Part shown: piece by piece, positions 33,720 to 42,343 of the stretch
Layout of the letters: each line of letters starts with the position of its first letter
Position numbering within the stretch: position 1 is the stretch's first letter
Assembly: GCF_014205015.1 (NCBI RefSeq)
Contig: NZ_JACHMO010000001.1
Location: 7,874,001-7,938,000, forward strand
From: Saccharothrix ecbatanensis
GTDB taxonomy: Bacteria > Actinomycetota > Actinomycetes > Mycobacteriales > Pseudonocardiaceae
Length of the DNA stretch: 64,000 nucleotides
Direction of reading: 5' to 3'
The notes under the pieces: generated by a model
The model's database searches: none
The model's input: only the letters and a program-made list of their open reading frames with translations
Told to the model about the DNA's origin: nothing
Translations under genes and position numbers: made by a program

Positions 33720-34964
33720 TTGGACACGGTTGTCGCAGCTCCGCGAGCACTGCTCGGTCGGACCATCACCGGTCCCGTCAGCCTGAGGTTCAGGGCAGGC
33801 CGGATCGTGGACGTCGTCGCGGGCTCACCGCCCGACGGCGCCGAGGTGCTGACCGGCGGCCTGCTCACCCCGGGCCTGGTGGACGTGCAGGTGAACGGGG
33901 CGGTCGGGGTCGACTTCGCCGAGGTGGACGCGGAAGGCATGGCGGCGGTGGCGAGGGCGCTCCCGCGGACGGGGGTGACCCGTTTCCTGCCGACCCTGAT
34001 CACCGCGCCGGTGCCGGTCGCGGTGCGCCAGGCGCACGCCGTGCTGGCCGCGTCGGCCACCCTGCCCCGCCACCCCGGCGCCAAACCGCTCGGCGTGCAC
34101 CTGGAAGGGCCGTTCCTGTCGCCGAAACGGGCGGGCGTGCACGACCCGGCGCTGATGGTGGCGCCCGGACCGGCCGAGATAGACCTGCTCCTCAACGACG
34201 AGGTGCTCCGCCGCGCGTTGCGCATGGTGACGTTGGCGCCCGAGCAGCCGGGCGGTCTGGACGCGGTCCGCAGGCTGGCGGCGGCCGGTGTGCTGGTGGC
34301 GGTCGGGCACAGCGACGCGACAGGCGAGCAGACCCGTGCCGCTGCCGAGGCGGGCGCGCGCATGGTGACGCACCTGTTCAACGCCCAACGCCCACTCGGC
34401 CACCGCGAACCCGGCGTGCCGGGCGTCGCGCTGGTGGACGACCGGTTCACGTTGGGCCTGATCGCGGACCTGGCACACGTCGGCCCGGACGTCTGCCGGC
34501 TCGTGTTCAACGCCGCCGGCCACCGGGTCGCGCTGGTCACGGACGCCGTCGCCGCCGCCGGCATGCCGCCCGGCCGCTACCAGCTCGGCGGCGCGGACGT
34601 CCTGCTGACCGAGGACGGCGTGCCACGTTCACCGGAGGGCACGATCGCGGGCAGCGCGCTGACGCTCGACCGGGCCGTGCGCAACATCGTGTCGGTGGGC
34701 GTGGACGTGGCGGACGCGCTGGCGTCGGCGACGATCGTGCCGGCCGATGTGATCGGCGAGCCGACGCTGGGCCGCCTGGAACCGGGCGCGGTGGCGGACC
34801 TGGTCTGGTGGGACGACGACCTCCGGCCCCGCAAGGTGTGGGTCGACGGCGAGGTCGTGTTCGACAGCACGGGGCTGGACAGCTCGGCGCTCGGCAGCCC
34901 GGCACTGGGCAGCACCGCGCTGTACGACAACCCGTCCGTCCGTATGGCGGCTGCCGGTCAGTAG
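33720..34964 (+). CDS. nagA: N-acetylglucosamine-6-phosphate deacetylase
   Basis: A 414-residue amidohydrolase that converts GlcNAc-6-P to GlcN-6-P and acetate. The metal ligand Glu lies in HLEGPFLSPKRAG, with His residues in VGHSDAT and THLFNAQRPL. The catalytic Asp is in LVTDAVAAAGMP, and TIAGSALTLDRAVRN is diagnostic. The start is TTG at 33720 with AGGAGG close upstream. A C-terminal Ser/Leu-Gly repeat (SSALGSPALGST) is unusual. It is preceded by a dre site and so belongs to the DasR regulon; the SIS deaminase that follows in the pathway is convergent. Confidence 0.95.
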   Translation: MDTVVAAPRALLGRTITGPVSLRFRAGRIVDVVAGSPPDGAEVLTGGLLTPGLVDVQVNGAVGVDFAEVDAEGMAAVARALPRTGVTRFLPTLITAPVPVAVRQAHAVLAASATLPRHPGAKPLGVHLEGPFLSPKRAGVHDPALMVAPGPAEIDLLLNDEVLRRALRMVTLAPEQPGGLDAVRRLAAAGVLVAVGHSDATGEQTRAAAEAGARMVTHLFNAQRPLGHREPGVPGVALVDDRFTLGLIADLAHVGPDVCRLVFNAAGHRVALVTDAVAAAGMPPGRYQLGGADVLLTEDGVPRSPEGTIAGSALTLDRAVRNIVSVGVDVADALASATIVPADVIGEPTLGRLEPGAVADLVWWDDDLRPRKVWVDGEVVFDSTGLDSSALGSPALGSTALYDNPSVRMAAAGQ

Positions 34965-35014
34965 CCCGGACACGGCAGTAGCCGTACGCGCGAGCCACCC
35001 GTCCTAGCCAGGAC

Positions 35015-35054
35015 ACGTGAGAGGCCCGAGGGATCAGCCTCGGGCCTCTCACGT
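35015..35054 (+). terminator. Terminator of nagA
   Basis: A 17-bp stem beginning ACGTGAGAGGCCCGAGG encloses a 6-nt loop, 50 bp past the nagA stop. It is one of the strongest hairpins in the window. Confidence 0.85.
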
Positions 35055-35059
35055 TGAGA

Positions 35060-35276
35060 TCTGCGGTTGGTCGCCGGCCTCGTTGTTTTAACCGACGTTT
35101 CAGTCCTACAAAAACGGCGTTTCTATTCAAGATCTCGCAATGATCACCCGATAGTGGCGGCCGGTAGGGCAGAAAGCGGCAGGTCAGAGCCAGTCTAAGC
35201 GGTTACGGGTGATCGCGCCGGCGGAGGCAGATCCGGCACCCGTCCGGCACCCGCAATCCGCGACGGCCGCCGGGTC
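35060..35276. repeat. About 200-bp dispersed repeat, copy A
   Basis: The block from TCTGCGGTTGGTCG through GTTGTTTTAACCGACGTTTCA, CGGCGTTTC, GGCAGAAAGC, GGTCAGAG and GCCGGCGGAGGC to ATCCGCGACG recurs at 59438-59640 in the same orientation and order. It lies non-coding between convergent nagA and the SIS gene. The 434-bp gap also holds the terminator and the 22-bp-type repeats. Confidence 0.8.
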
Positions 35277-35303
35277 CGCCCGGTTCCCGTCGCGGATGGC
35301 CGG

Positions 35304-35377
35304 TTCTGAGCGTTGAATTCAGGCGTTCTGAACGTAGGACTCACGGGACGCGAACGTAGGACTCGCGGGACGTGAGG
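35304..35377. repeat. About 22-bp unit array (locus 2, half-array)
   Basis: The core TTCTGAGCGTTGAATTC is followed by inverted units carrying CTGAACGTAGGACTC and GCGAACGTAGGACTC. It matches the right half of the array at 21692-21990 and again lies between convergent genes, 22 bp from the SIS gene stop. Confidence 0.8.
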
Positions 35378-35398
35378 GGTGACGCGCGGTCAGCGGGG

Positions 35399-36442
35399 TT
35401 AGCGGGTGCGGGTGATCTTGTTCAGGCCACGGGGGTTGTCGGGGTCGCCGCCGCGGGCCAGGGCGAGGCCGTGGGCGAGGCGTTGGATCGGGAGGATCTC
35501 CAGGATCGGCGCCACCTCCTCGGCGGTCTCCGCCACCGGGATGCGCAGCGCCGCCGACACCTTGTCCGAAGCCGACCCCACCGCCAGCACGTCAGCCCCC
35601 CGACCGTGCACCGCGTCCAGCACATCGTGCAGAGCGTCCCCGCCCTTGCCCGAACTGGTCACGGCCAGCACCGCCGTCTCCGCGTCCACCGCCGCCACCG
35701 GCCCGTGCAGCAGATCCGCCCCGCTGTAAGCCCGCGCCGCCAGGTACGACGTCTCCGCCAGCTTCAACGCCGCCTCCAACGCCGTGGGCAGCGAATACCC
35801 GCGCCCCGTCGTCAGCACCCGGTCCACGAACCGGTACCGCTGCACCGCCTCCGCCACCGCGTCCGCCGACGAGTCCAACGTCGACCGCGCCAGATCACCC
35901 AGCGACGCCGCCGCCGACCCGTTCCCGCCCCGGATCGCGTCCACCAGCAGGTACAACGCCAGCAACGTCGCCGAGTACGTCTTGGTCGCCGCCACCGCCT
36001 GCTCCACCCCGGCGCCGACGTCCACCGACAACTCCGCCGCCGCGTTCAACGGCGACGAAGCCGTGTTCGTCACCGCCACCGTCAACGCCCCACGAGCCCG
36101 CGCCGACTCGGTGACCTCCAGCAGATCCGGCGACCCGCCCGACTGCGACACCGACACCACGAGCACGTCCCGCAGGTCCGGCTGGGCCCCGTACAGCGTG
36201 GTCGTGGACGGCGACACCAGCCCGGCCGGCAACTCCAGCAACACCTCGGTCAGGTATTTCGCGTACAGCGCCGCGTGGTCGCTGGACCCACGGGCCGCCA
36301 GCAGCACGAACCGCGGCTTGCGCGCCGCGATCGCCGAAGCGACCGACGCGATCCCGTCCCGCCGCGCGAGCAGACCGTCGAAGATCCCGGGCTGCTGGTC
36401 GATCTCGGCCGCCATGTGCCTGCCGGGCTGGTGGTCGGTCAT
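35399..36442 (-). CDS. SIS-domain glucosamine-6-phosphate deaminase (NagB-II type)
   Basis: A 347-residue protein with two SIS domains, like the isomerase half of GlmS but without the glutaminase domain. Sugar-phosphate contacts appear in LAARGSSDHAALYAKYL, VSVSQSGGSPDLLEVT and SGADLLHGPVAAV. Relatives include NagB-II, AgaS and FrlB. After NagA, conversion of GlcN-6-P to fructose-6-P is the fitting step. It is the last gene of the das operon, 13 bp after the GH3 gene; a dre-like site 133 bp upstream lies inside GH3. Confidence 0.85.
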   Translation of the reverse strand: MTDHQPGRHMAAEIDQQPGIFDGLLARRDGIASVASAIAARKPRFVLLAARGSSDHAALYAKYLTEVLLELPAGLVSPSTTTLYGAQPDLRDVLVVSVSQSGGSPDLLEVTESARARGALTVAVTNTASSPLNAAAELSVDVGAGVEQAVAATKTYSATLLALYLLVDAIRGGNGSAAASLGDLARSTLDSSADAVAEAVQRYRFVDRVLTTGRGYSLPTALEAALKLAETSYLAARAYSGADLLHGPVAAVDAETAVLAVTSSGKGGDALHDVLDAVHGRGADVLAVGSASDKVSAALRIPVAETAEEVAPILEILPIQRLAHGLALARGGDPDNPRGLNKITRTR

Positions 36443-36455
36443 CGGAATCTCCTGA

Positions 36456-37886
36456 TCAGGTGCTGGCGGCGATGCGCTCGGCCGCGGCGCGCAGGCTCAC
36501 CCGCGAACCGCCGTGGGTGTCGACGCGGGCGACAGCGCCCAGGTCCGGTCCCGGCACGCCCGTCTCGACGTGCACTAGGTCTAGACCAATAGTAACCAGC
36601 GAGGTCACCAACGAGGTAGCCCAAGCATGGCGGTGTGCCTCACGTGTCACCACCACGACGGGCCGGCCGGCGGCCAACGAGGCGATCTCCGCGGCCGACA
36701 TCTCCGAAGCCGACGTCGACGACACCACCGAAGTGCCCGGCATCAGCTCCACCAGGTACGGCCCGAGCCCCCACGGCACGTCGCCGACCGCGATGGACGG
36801 CTCCACCGCCAGATCCACCACCACCGGCGGCCCGGACAGCCGAAGCGACCCCCGCACCTCCACCGCCCGACGGGCCGCGAGCAGCCCCAACGCCGGATCG
36901 TGCCCGTCCACCGCCATCGGAGGCGCACCCAAGGCCGCCGTCCGCCGCGCCGCCTCCTCCAGCCGCGCCAACGGCAGCGCGCCGGACTCCACCGCCGCCA
37001 CGATGCTGTCGACCAGCCACTGCATCCCGTCGTCGTCCAACGGCTCGCCACCCAGGCACAACGCGTCCACCCCGGCCGCCAACGCCCGCACGGAACCCTC
37101 CGCGAGGTCGCCGCCGACGGCCTTCATGTCCAACCCGTCCGTGATCACCGCGCCGGTGAACCCCAACTCCTCGCGCAGCACGCGAACGGCCAGCGGGTTC
37201 AACGTCGCGGGCTCCGAACCCCACTCCGGCACCACGAGGTGCCCGGTCATGATCGACCGCACCCCCGCCCGCACCGCCTCCCGGAACGGCACGAACTCCA
37301 CCGCCGTCAACTCCGCGACCGACCGCGGCAACACCGGCAACGCCGCATGAGAGTCCACAGTGGACGCGCCGTGTCCCGGGAAGTGCTTGGCGCAAGCGGC
37401 AACCCCGACGGCCTGCATCCCCTCCACGAACGCCGCCACGTGCGCGCCCGCAGCCACCGGATCCGACCCGAACGACCGCACCCCGATCACCGGGTCGTCC
37501 AACGTCAACACCAGGTCCGCCGACGGCGCCAGGTTCAGGCTCACCCCGCACGCCGCCAGCCGCGACCCGATCGACGCCGCCACCGACCGGGTCAGCCCCA
37601 GGTCACCGGCCGCGCCGAGCGCGTGGTTCCCCGGCACCTCCGACCCGTGCCCGGCGTCGAGCCGGGTGACGTCGCCACCCTCCTCGTCGACCCCGATCAC
37701 GACGTCCGCCCGCGCGCCGCGCAACTGCGCGTTCAACGCCGTGACCTGGACGTCGTCGACGACGTTGCGCCCGAACAGCACCACGCCGGCGAGCCCGTCC
37801 GCCACCCGCTTCAACAGCCAGTCCGGCGCCGCGGTCCCGTGGAACCCCGGCAGCAGGACACCCGACGCGAGCCGGTGCAACGACAT
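36456..37886 (-). CDS. dasD: Family 3 beta-N-acetylhexosaminidase (DasD/NagZ type)
   Basis: A 476-residue GH3 enzyme. The NagZ-type loop KHFPGHGASTVDSH (residues 167-180) holds the catalytic Asp/His dyad, and the nucleophile is Asp250 in VITDGLDMKAVGG. A C-terminal domain of about 130 residues extends beyond the barrel. No signal peptide is seen, so it acts inside the cell on imported chitobiose or muropeptide sugars. It lies 6 bp after dasC in the das operon, matching the Streptomyces dasABCD order. Its 3' coding region contains a near-consensus DasR site. Confidence 0.9.
   Translation of the reverse strand: MSLHRLASGVLLPGFHGTAAPDWLLKRVADGLAGVVLFGRNVVDDVQVTALNAQLRGARADVVIGVDEEGGDVTRLDAGHGSEVPGNHALGAAGDLGLTRSVAASIGSRLAACGVSLNLAPSADLVLTLDDPVIGVRSFGSDPVAAGAHVAAFVEGMQAVGVAACAKHFPGHGASTVDSHAALPVLPRSVAELTAVEFVPFREAVRAGVRSIMTGHLVVPEWGSEPATLNPLAVRVLREELGFTGAVITDGLDMKAVGGDLAEGSVRALAAGVDALCLGGEPLDDDGMQWLVDSIVAAVESGALPLARLEEAARRTAALGAPPMAVDGHDPALGLLAARRAVEVRGSLRLSGPPVVVDLAVEPSIAVGDVPWGLGPYLVELMPGTSVVSSTSASEMSAAEIASLAAGRPVVVVTREAHRHAWATSLVTSLVTIGLDLVHVETGVPGPDLGAVARVDTHGGSRVSLRAAAERIAAST
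36575..36590. promoter_or_regulatory. Dre-like site inside the GH3 gene
   Basis: CTAGGTCTAGACCAAT contains the perfect palindrome AGGTCTAGACC-type core, 11 of 12 core positions of the dre consensus. It encodes part of the GH3 C-terminus and lies 133 bp before the SIS gene start. It may act as a roadblock or control an internal promoter. Confidence 0.55.
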
Positions 37887-37892
37887 GCGGTC

Positions 37893-38714
37893 CTACCCCT
37901 TCACCGCACCGGCGGTGACACCGGTGACCATCTTGCGCTGCACGATCAGGAAGAACACCAGCACCGGCAGGGTGAACAACGCCGACGCGGCCATCGCGCC
38001 ACCCCAGTCGGTGCCGAAGTTGGTCTGGAACCCCGACAGCCACACCGGCAGGGTCTCCTTTTTCTGGTCGTTGATCAGCGACAGCGCGAACAGGAACTCG
38101 TTCCACGCGGTCACGAACGCGAACACCGACGTGGCCACCAGACCGGGCCCGAGCAGCGGCAACGTCACCCGCCGGAACGCGCCCCACCGGCCGCAGCCGT
38201 CCACCATCGCCGCCTCTTCCAGTTCCAGCGGGATGCCGTTGACGAACCCGCGCAGCGTCCACGCGCAGAACGGCAGCGTCACCGCGAAGTAGATCAGCGC
38301 CAACGCCGGCAGCCGGTCCAGCAGGTCCAGGTCCCGCATCATCAGGAACATCGGGATCAGCAGCGCCTCGAACGGCGCCATCTGCGCGACCAGCATCAGC
38401 ATCACGAAGCCCTTGCGACCCCGGAACCGCATCCGGGACATCGCCAACGCCGCCAGCAGACCCACCACGACCGCCGCCAGCACCGCGCCCAGCGACACCA
38501 TCAGGCTGTTGCCCAGCGAGTTCAGGAACCCCGGCTTGGACCACGCGGTGGCGAAGTTCGAGCCCGTCACCGAGAACGGCACCAGGTCGTAGTCGCCGGT
38601 CAGCAGGTCCTTGCGCGGCTTCAACGCGGTCGCGACCATCCAGTAGGTCGGGAACGCGAAGAGCAGCGCCACGACCACCGCGACCACGTTCGTGGTGATT
38701 TTCTTCGCGGTCAC
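37893..38714 (-). CDS. dasC: ABC transporter permease DasC
   Basis: A 273-residue MalG-type permease with six predicted helices. The EAA loop is EAAMVDGCGRWGAF followed by RRVTLPLLGPG. The GTG start at 38714 overlaps the dasB stop as GTGA. It pairs with DasB and the lipoprotein DasA for uptake of chitobiose or GlcNAc oligomers; the ATPase is presumably MsiK encoded elsewhere. It is named by gene order and linkage to dasR. Confidence 0.88.
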   Translation of the reverse strand: MTAKKITTNVVAVVVALLFAFPTYWMVATALKPRKDLLTGDYDLVPFSVTGSNFATAWSKPGFLNSLGNSLMVSLGAVLAAVVVGLLAALAMSRMRFRGRKGFVMLMLVAQMAPFEALLIPMFLMMRDLDLLDRLPALALIYFAVTLPFCAWTLRGFVNGIPLELEEAAMVDGCGRWGAFRRVTLPLLGPGLVATSVFAFVTAWNEFLFALSLINDQKKETLPVWLSGFQTNFGTDWGGAMAASALFTLPVLVFFLIVQRKMVTGVTAGAVKG

Positions 38715-39697
38715 AGCGCACCCTCCTGCGATCGGACCAGCCTGCGCAGGTACTGGAACGTGAGCAGCGCCAACAGCGCCACCATCACCACGGACACCGC
38801 GGCGGCCACCCCGAAGTGGCTCTTCGAGATGCCCTCCAGGTACTGGTAGACGGGCAGCGTGGTGCTGCCGCCGTCCGGGCCGCCCTTCTTCATCGCCCAG
38901 ATCTGCGCGAACACCTTGAAGTCCCACAGCATCGACAGGAACGTCACCATCAGCAGCAGCGGCCGCAACTCCGGCCACGTCACCGAGCGGAACGTCTGCC
39001 ACGCCGACGCGCCGTCGATTCCCGCCGCCTCGTACTGGTCCTTCGGGATGCCGATCGCGCCCGCGTACAGGGAGAACGCCAGGAACGGGATCGCCTGCCA
39101 CACGATCAGCAGCCCGATCACGGCCAGCGTGGACGTGCCGGTGGAGAACCACGAGAACCCGGCGAACGAGTCGAACCCGAGCTTCACCAACGTCTTGTTC
39201 AGGATTCCGTACTGCTGGTCGAAGATCCACTGGTAGACCGTGGTGGCCGCGAGGAGCGGCATCGCCCACGCCAGCAGCATCGCCACTTGCAGCAGGATCC
39301 GGACGAACGGGCTGATCTGCCGCATCAGCAGCGCGATCAGCAGGCCCGCGACCACGGAAGCGGCCACCACGATCGCGGTGAACACCACCGTGCGGATCGC
39401 GATCGCCCAGAACTCCGGGTCGCCCAGGATCTTCGTGTAGTTGTCGAGACCCGTCCACACGACCTCGCCGCGGGTCAGCTCACGCAGGTTCAGCTTGCGG
39501 AAGCTGGTGATCACGACGGAGAGGACGGGCCAACCGATGAGCCAGAGGATGGCCACCACGGCGGGGGCCAGCAGCAAGTAGGGCAGCGCCTGGTCGAAGG
39601 CGCCGCCCCGACGACGCGGCGCGCCGTCCGGTGCGGCACGCCGCGGTGCCGACGAATTCGTCGGCACCGCGGCGTCGGTCGTGTGCACGGCCGTCAT
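38711..39697 (-). CDS. dasB: ABC transporter permease DasB
   Basis: A 328-residue MalF-type permease with an N-terminal cytoplasmic tail of about 35 residues and six predicted helices. The EAA loop is EAAGIDGASAWQTF. It starts 7 bp after the dasA stop. Codons 8-20 contain a 38-bp perfect palindrome. The encoded N-terminal tail (AAVPTNSSAPRRAAP) is hydrophilic and probably tolerant, so the DNA or RNA shape may be what is selected. Confidence 0.88.
   Translation of the reverse strand: MTAVHTTDAAVPTNSSAPRRAAPDGAPRRRGGAFDQALPYLLLAPAVVAILWLIGWPVLSVVITSFRKLNLRELTRGEVVWTGLDNYTKILGDPEFWAIAIRTVVFTAIVVAASVVAGLLIALLMRQISPFVRILLQVAMLLAWAMPLLAATTVYQWIFDQQYGILNKTLVKLGFDSFAGFSWFSTGTSTLAVIGLLIVWQAIPFLAFSLYAGAIGIPKDQYEAAGIDGASAWQTFRSVTWPELRPLLLMVTFLSMLWDFKVFAQIWAMKKGGPDGGSTTLPVYQYLEGISKSHFGVAAAVSVVMVALLALLTFQYLRRLVRSQEGAL
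39638..39675. repeat. 38-bp perfect palindrome in the dasB 5' coding region
   Basis: Arms of 19 bp run ACGCCGCGGTGCCGACGAA to the centre, without loop or mismatch; GAATTC lies at the centre. It begins 22 bp inside dasB, directly after dasA. As RNA it would form a very stable hairpin protecting or terminating the dasA message. Confidence 0.9.
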
Positions 39698-39704
39698 CCG
39701 GTCG

Positions 39705-40988
39705 TCATCCGCCCAGTGTCTTCGACAGTGCGGCGTTGGCGTCCGCGGTCGCCGCGTCCAGCGTCTTCGCGCCGGTCAGGTACGCGGTCAGCATGTCCTT
39801 CAGCGGGTTCTGGCCCGCCTCGACCGCGGCCCACGCCGGCGTGGTCGGGGTGACCTTGCCGTTGGGGGCGGACGCGGCCAGGGCCTTGCCCAGCGGGTTG
39901 GTCGACAGCTTCGACGTGTCGGTCGACGTGCCCGGCACCGAACCGCCCTCGGCCAGCATGTCCTGGTACTTCTTGGAGCTGAGGAGCTTCAGGTACTCCT
40001 TGGCCAGGTCGGCGTTCTTGCTGCCGGCCGGGACGGCCAGGTTGGAGCCGCCGAGGAACACCGGGGCGGCCTTGCCCGCGGTCTTCGACGGGATCGGGAA
40101 CGCCGCGGTCTTCTCCTTCAGGTCCGGGTTGGCCTTGATGGCGCCGCCCAGCTCCCACGGCAGACCGATCATCATGCCGACCTTGCCGGTGCCGAACACC
40201 TCCATCTGCTGCGGAGTGGCCTCGTCCGCGTCCTTCGGGGCCTTGGTGCCCGAGGCGTCGACCAGCTTCTTGTAGAACTCCAGGCCGGACTTGGCCTGCG
40301 GGGTGTCGAGCGCGCCCGCCCAGGCCGAGCCCTGCGGCTTGGCCACGTCGCCGCCCTCGTCCCAGATGAACGACAGCAGCACGTACCAGGACTGGCCCGG
40401 CAGGTAGAGCGGCTGGAACTCGGGGTCGGCCGCGTTGGCCGCCTTCAGCTTCTCGATCGCGGCGATCCACTCGTCACGCGAGGTGGGCGGGGCGGTGATG
40501 CCGGCGGCCTCGAACAGGTCGGTCCGGTAGATGACCGTGCGGTTGGCCGCGTAGAAGGGCAGGCCGTACTGCTTGCCGTCCCAGGTCAGCGAGTCCTTCA
40601 GGCCGCTCAGCCACTGGTCGCCGTTGAGGTCCGAGACGTCCGCGCTCAGGTCGAGCAGGGTCTCCTCGGCCGCGAACTTAGCCGTCTGGGTGTTGCCCAG
40701 CTCGATCACGTCCGGCGGGTTGTTGCTGGTCAGAGCGGTGGTCAGCTTCTCCTGGATGCCGTTCCACTTCTGGACCTCGTACTTGACGGTGACGCCGGCG
40801 TGCGAGTCCTGGAACTCCTTGTTCAGCGCGTCGGTCAGGGTGGCCGGTGCGGAGCCGTCCATCAACCACACCGTCAGCGTCCTCGGTTCACCGGAGTTGC
40901 TGCTGCCGCCATCGGTGCTCGTGCCACATCCGGCCACGGCCACCGCGAGTGCGGCGGCACTTACGGCCAGTCCTCTCCAGCCCTTCAC
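39705..40988 (-). CDS. dasA: Chitobiose-type sugar-binding lipoprotein DasA
   Basis: A 427-residue solute-binding lipoprotein (family 1). The signal peptide ends in VAVAGCGTS with the lipidated Cys near residue 18. The mature part begins RTLTVWLMDGSAP and keeps NPPDVIELGNTQTAKFA and GLPWELGGAI. It is identified as DasA by its place: first gene of the transporter operon, divergent from dasR with a dre between. GTG at 40988 places the signal peptide correctly; the ribosome site GGAAAGGG is adequate. Confidence 0.88.
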   Translation of the reverse strand: MKGWRGLAVSAAALAVAVAGCGTSTDGGSSNSGEPRTLTVWLMDGSAPATLTDALNKEFQDSHAGVTVKYEVQKWNGIQEKLTTALTSNNPPDVIELGNTQTAKFAAEETLLDLSADVSDLNGDQWLSGLKDSLTWDGKQYGLPFYAANRTVIYRTDLFEAAGITAPPTSRDEWIAAIEKLKAANAADPEFQPLYLPGQSWYVLLSFIWDEGGDVAKPQGSAWAGALDTPQAKSGLEFYKKLVDASGTKAPKDADEATPQQMEVFGTGKVGMMIGLPWELGGAIKANPDLKEKTAAFPIPSKTAGKAAPVFLGGSNLAVPAGSKNADLAKEYLKLLSSKKYQDMLAEGGSVPGTSTDTSKLSTNPLGKALAASAPNGKVTPTTPAWAAVEAGQNPLKDMLTAYLTGAKTLDAATADANAALSKTLGG

Positions 40989-41034
40989 GTGTGCGCCCTT
41001 TCCCCGTGCTCCGATCCCACGACCGGAACGCCTA

Positions 41035-41050
41035 AGTGGTGTAGACCAAT
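41035..41050. promoter_or_regulatory. DasR-responsive element (dre) before dasA
   Basis: AGTGGTGTAGACCAAT matches the dre consensus apart from one core change. It lies 47 bp upstream of dasA and 177 bp from the divergent dasR start, so it can control both. Confidence 0.8.
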
Positions 41051-41226
41051 GCGGCCTAGAGTGTGCCTCGCCACAAGGCATGTCAAGGCCGTTGCTGGAC
41101 CGTTGCAAAGTCATCGGATCAATTTCACGGCGCTTGTAGGGGGTTCAGGAGCACGATCCGACGTGGACAGGGCATCCTGTGTCCGGGAGCGGTGGCAGGT
41201 TGGCGGCAAGGGGCGAGGAGGAAGGC

Positions 41227-41985
41227 ATGCTCGAAACGAGCCCTGCGACTGGCGTGGACGCCAGGGCTCGCGCGCAGCGCGAGCCGAAGTACTGGGGACT
41301 CAAGCGGCATCTGCTCGACCTCCTGCGCGCGTTGCCGCCCGGATCGCCGATCCCGACGGAGCGTTCGCTGGCGGCGGAGTTCGACGTCTCGCGGACCACG
41401 GTGAGGCAAGCGCTTGCCGAGCTGACCGTCGAGGGTCGGCTGCTGCGGGTGCAGGGGAAGGGCACGTTCGCCGCGGAACCGAAGGTGGCGCAACGGCTTC
41501 AGCTGTCCTCGTACACAGAGGACATGAAGGCGCAGGGGCGGCAGCCGTCGTCGCGGTTGATCGAGGCGTCGGAGATGGCGGCGGAGGCCGAGCTGGCCAG
41601 GCTGCTGGGTGTGCGGGCGGGCGCGAAGGTGCTGAGGCTGCACCGGCTGCGGTTGGCCGACGGCGAGCCGATGGCGATCGAGACCACGCACTTGGCCTTG
41701 GGACGGTTCCGAGGCCTGCGCCGGTACCTCGCGCCGGGGGCGTCGCTGTACCAGGTGCTGCGGGAGCGGTTCGGGGTCGAGATGGGGCACGCCGAGGAAA
41801 CTATTGAGACGGCGCTGGCTTCGCCCGAGGAAGCCGAGCTGCTCGGCGCCGACATCGGGCTGCCGATGCTGCTGCTGTCGCGTCACTCGTTCGACACGGA
41901 AGGCAACCCGGTCGAGTGGGTGCGTTCGGTGTACCGGGGCGACCGCTACAAATTCGTGGCCACCCTCAACCGCCCCAGCGACTGA
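41227..41985 (+). CDS. dasR: GntR/HutC-family global regulator DasR
   Basis: A 252-residue repressor. The winged helix (about residues 20-85) contains [32 protein letters not shown] and [10 protein letters not shown]. The UTRA effector domain (about 100-245) ends with [16 protein letters not shown], very close to Streptomyces DasR, which releases DNA on binding GlcN-6-P or GlcNAc-6-P. ATG at 41227 has GAGGAGGAAGG upstream. Divergence from dasA and dre sites in the locus support the name. In streptomycetes DasR links GlcNAc supply to development and antibiotics. Confidence 0.92.
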   Translation: MLETSPATGVDARARAQREPKYWGLKRHLLDLLRALPPGSPIPTERSLAAEFDVSRTTVRQALAELTVEGRLLRVQGKGTFAAEPKVAQRLQLSSYTEDMKAQGRQPSSRLIEASEMAAEAELARLLGVRAGAKVLRLHRLRLADGEPMAIETTHLALGRFRGLRRYLAPGASLYQVLRERFGVEMGHAEETIETALASPEEAELLGADIGLPMLLLSRHSFDTEGNPVEWVRSVYRGDRYKFVATLNRPSD

Positions 41986-41989
41986 CCCA

Positions 41990-42190
41990 CACCGCCGGAC
42001 CACCACACCACCGGACTGCCACACCACCGGACTGCCACACCACCGGACTGCCACACCACCGGACTGCCGGCCACCAACCACGCCGCGCGTGACCACGCGG
42101 GCCATCAGCACGCCGGTCCGCACCACGCCGGTCGCCATCACCCCGGTCACCATCACCCCGGTCACCATCACGCCGGTCCGCACCACCCCC
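41990..42190. repeat. Tandem repeats downstream of dasR
   Basis: Four or more copies of a 15-bp unit containing CACACCACCGGACTG are followed by units containing CACCCCGGTCACCAT. They lie between dasR and the MFS gene and lead into the hairpin at 42217-42245. The 358-bp gap holds no gene. The layout resembles the segment inside the S8 peptidase gene. Confidence 0.8.
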
Positions 42191-42216
42191 GGCCATCACC
42201 ACCAAGGCCGTGCTTC

Positions 42217-42245
42217 GCAGGGGTCCCCGCCAGAGGGACCCCTGC
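42217..42245 (+). terminator. Terminator hairpin of dasR
   Basis: The perfect 11-bp arms GCAGGGGTCCC and GGGACCCCTGC enclose a 7-nt loop and are followed by TTTGATCTTG. The hairpin and the following 30 bp are shared with 26370-26430. Confidence 0.75.
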
Positions 42246-42343
42246 TTTGATCTTGCCACCGGGCACCGACAACCGGCGGCCCCGCGTCACGCCCTGTGGG
42301 TAACCGGAAGGCCTGTGGACAGCTCCCGGAGCAGAATGGCCCG

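Noticed and set aside
36640..37551. 303-codon minus-strand frame inside the GH3 gene
   Set aside because: It is a shadow frame rich in Gly/Arg; GH3 motifs are in the other frame.
41990..42190. CRISPR-like array downstream of dasR
   Set aside because: Units are about 15 bp and adjoin directly, with no unique spacers and no cas genes.
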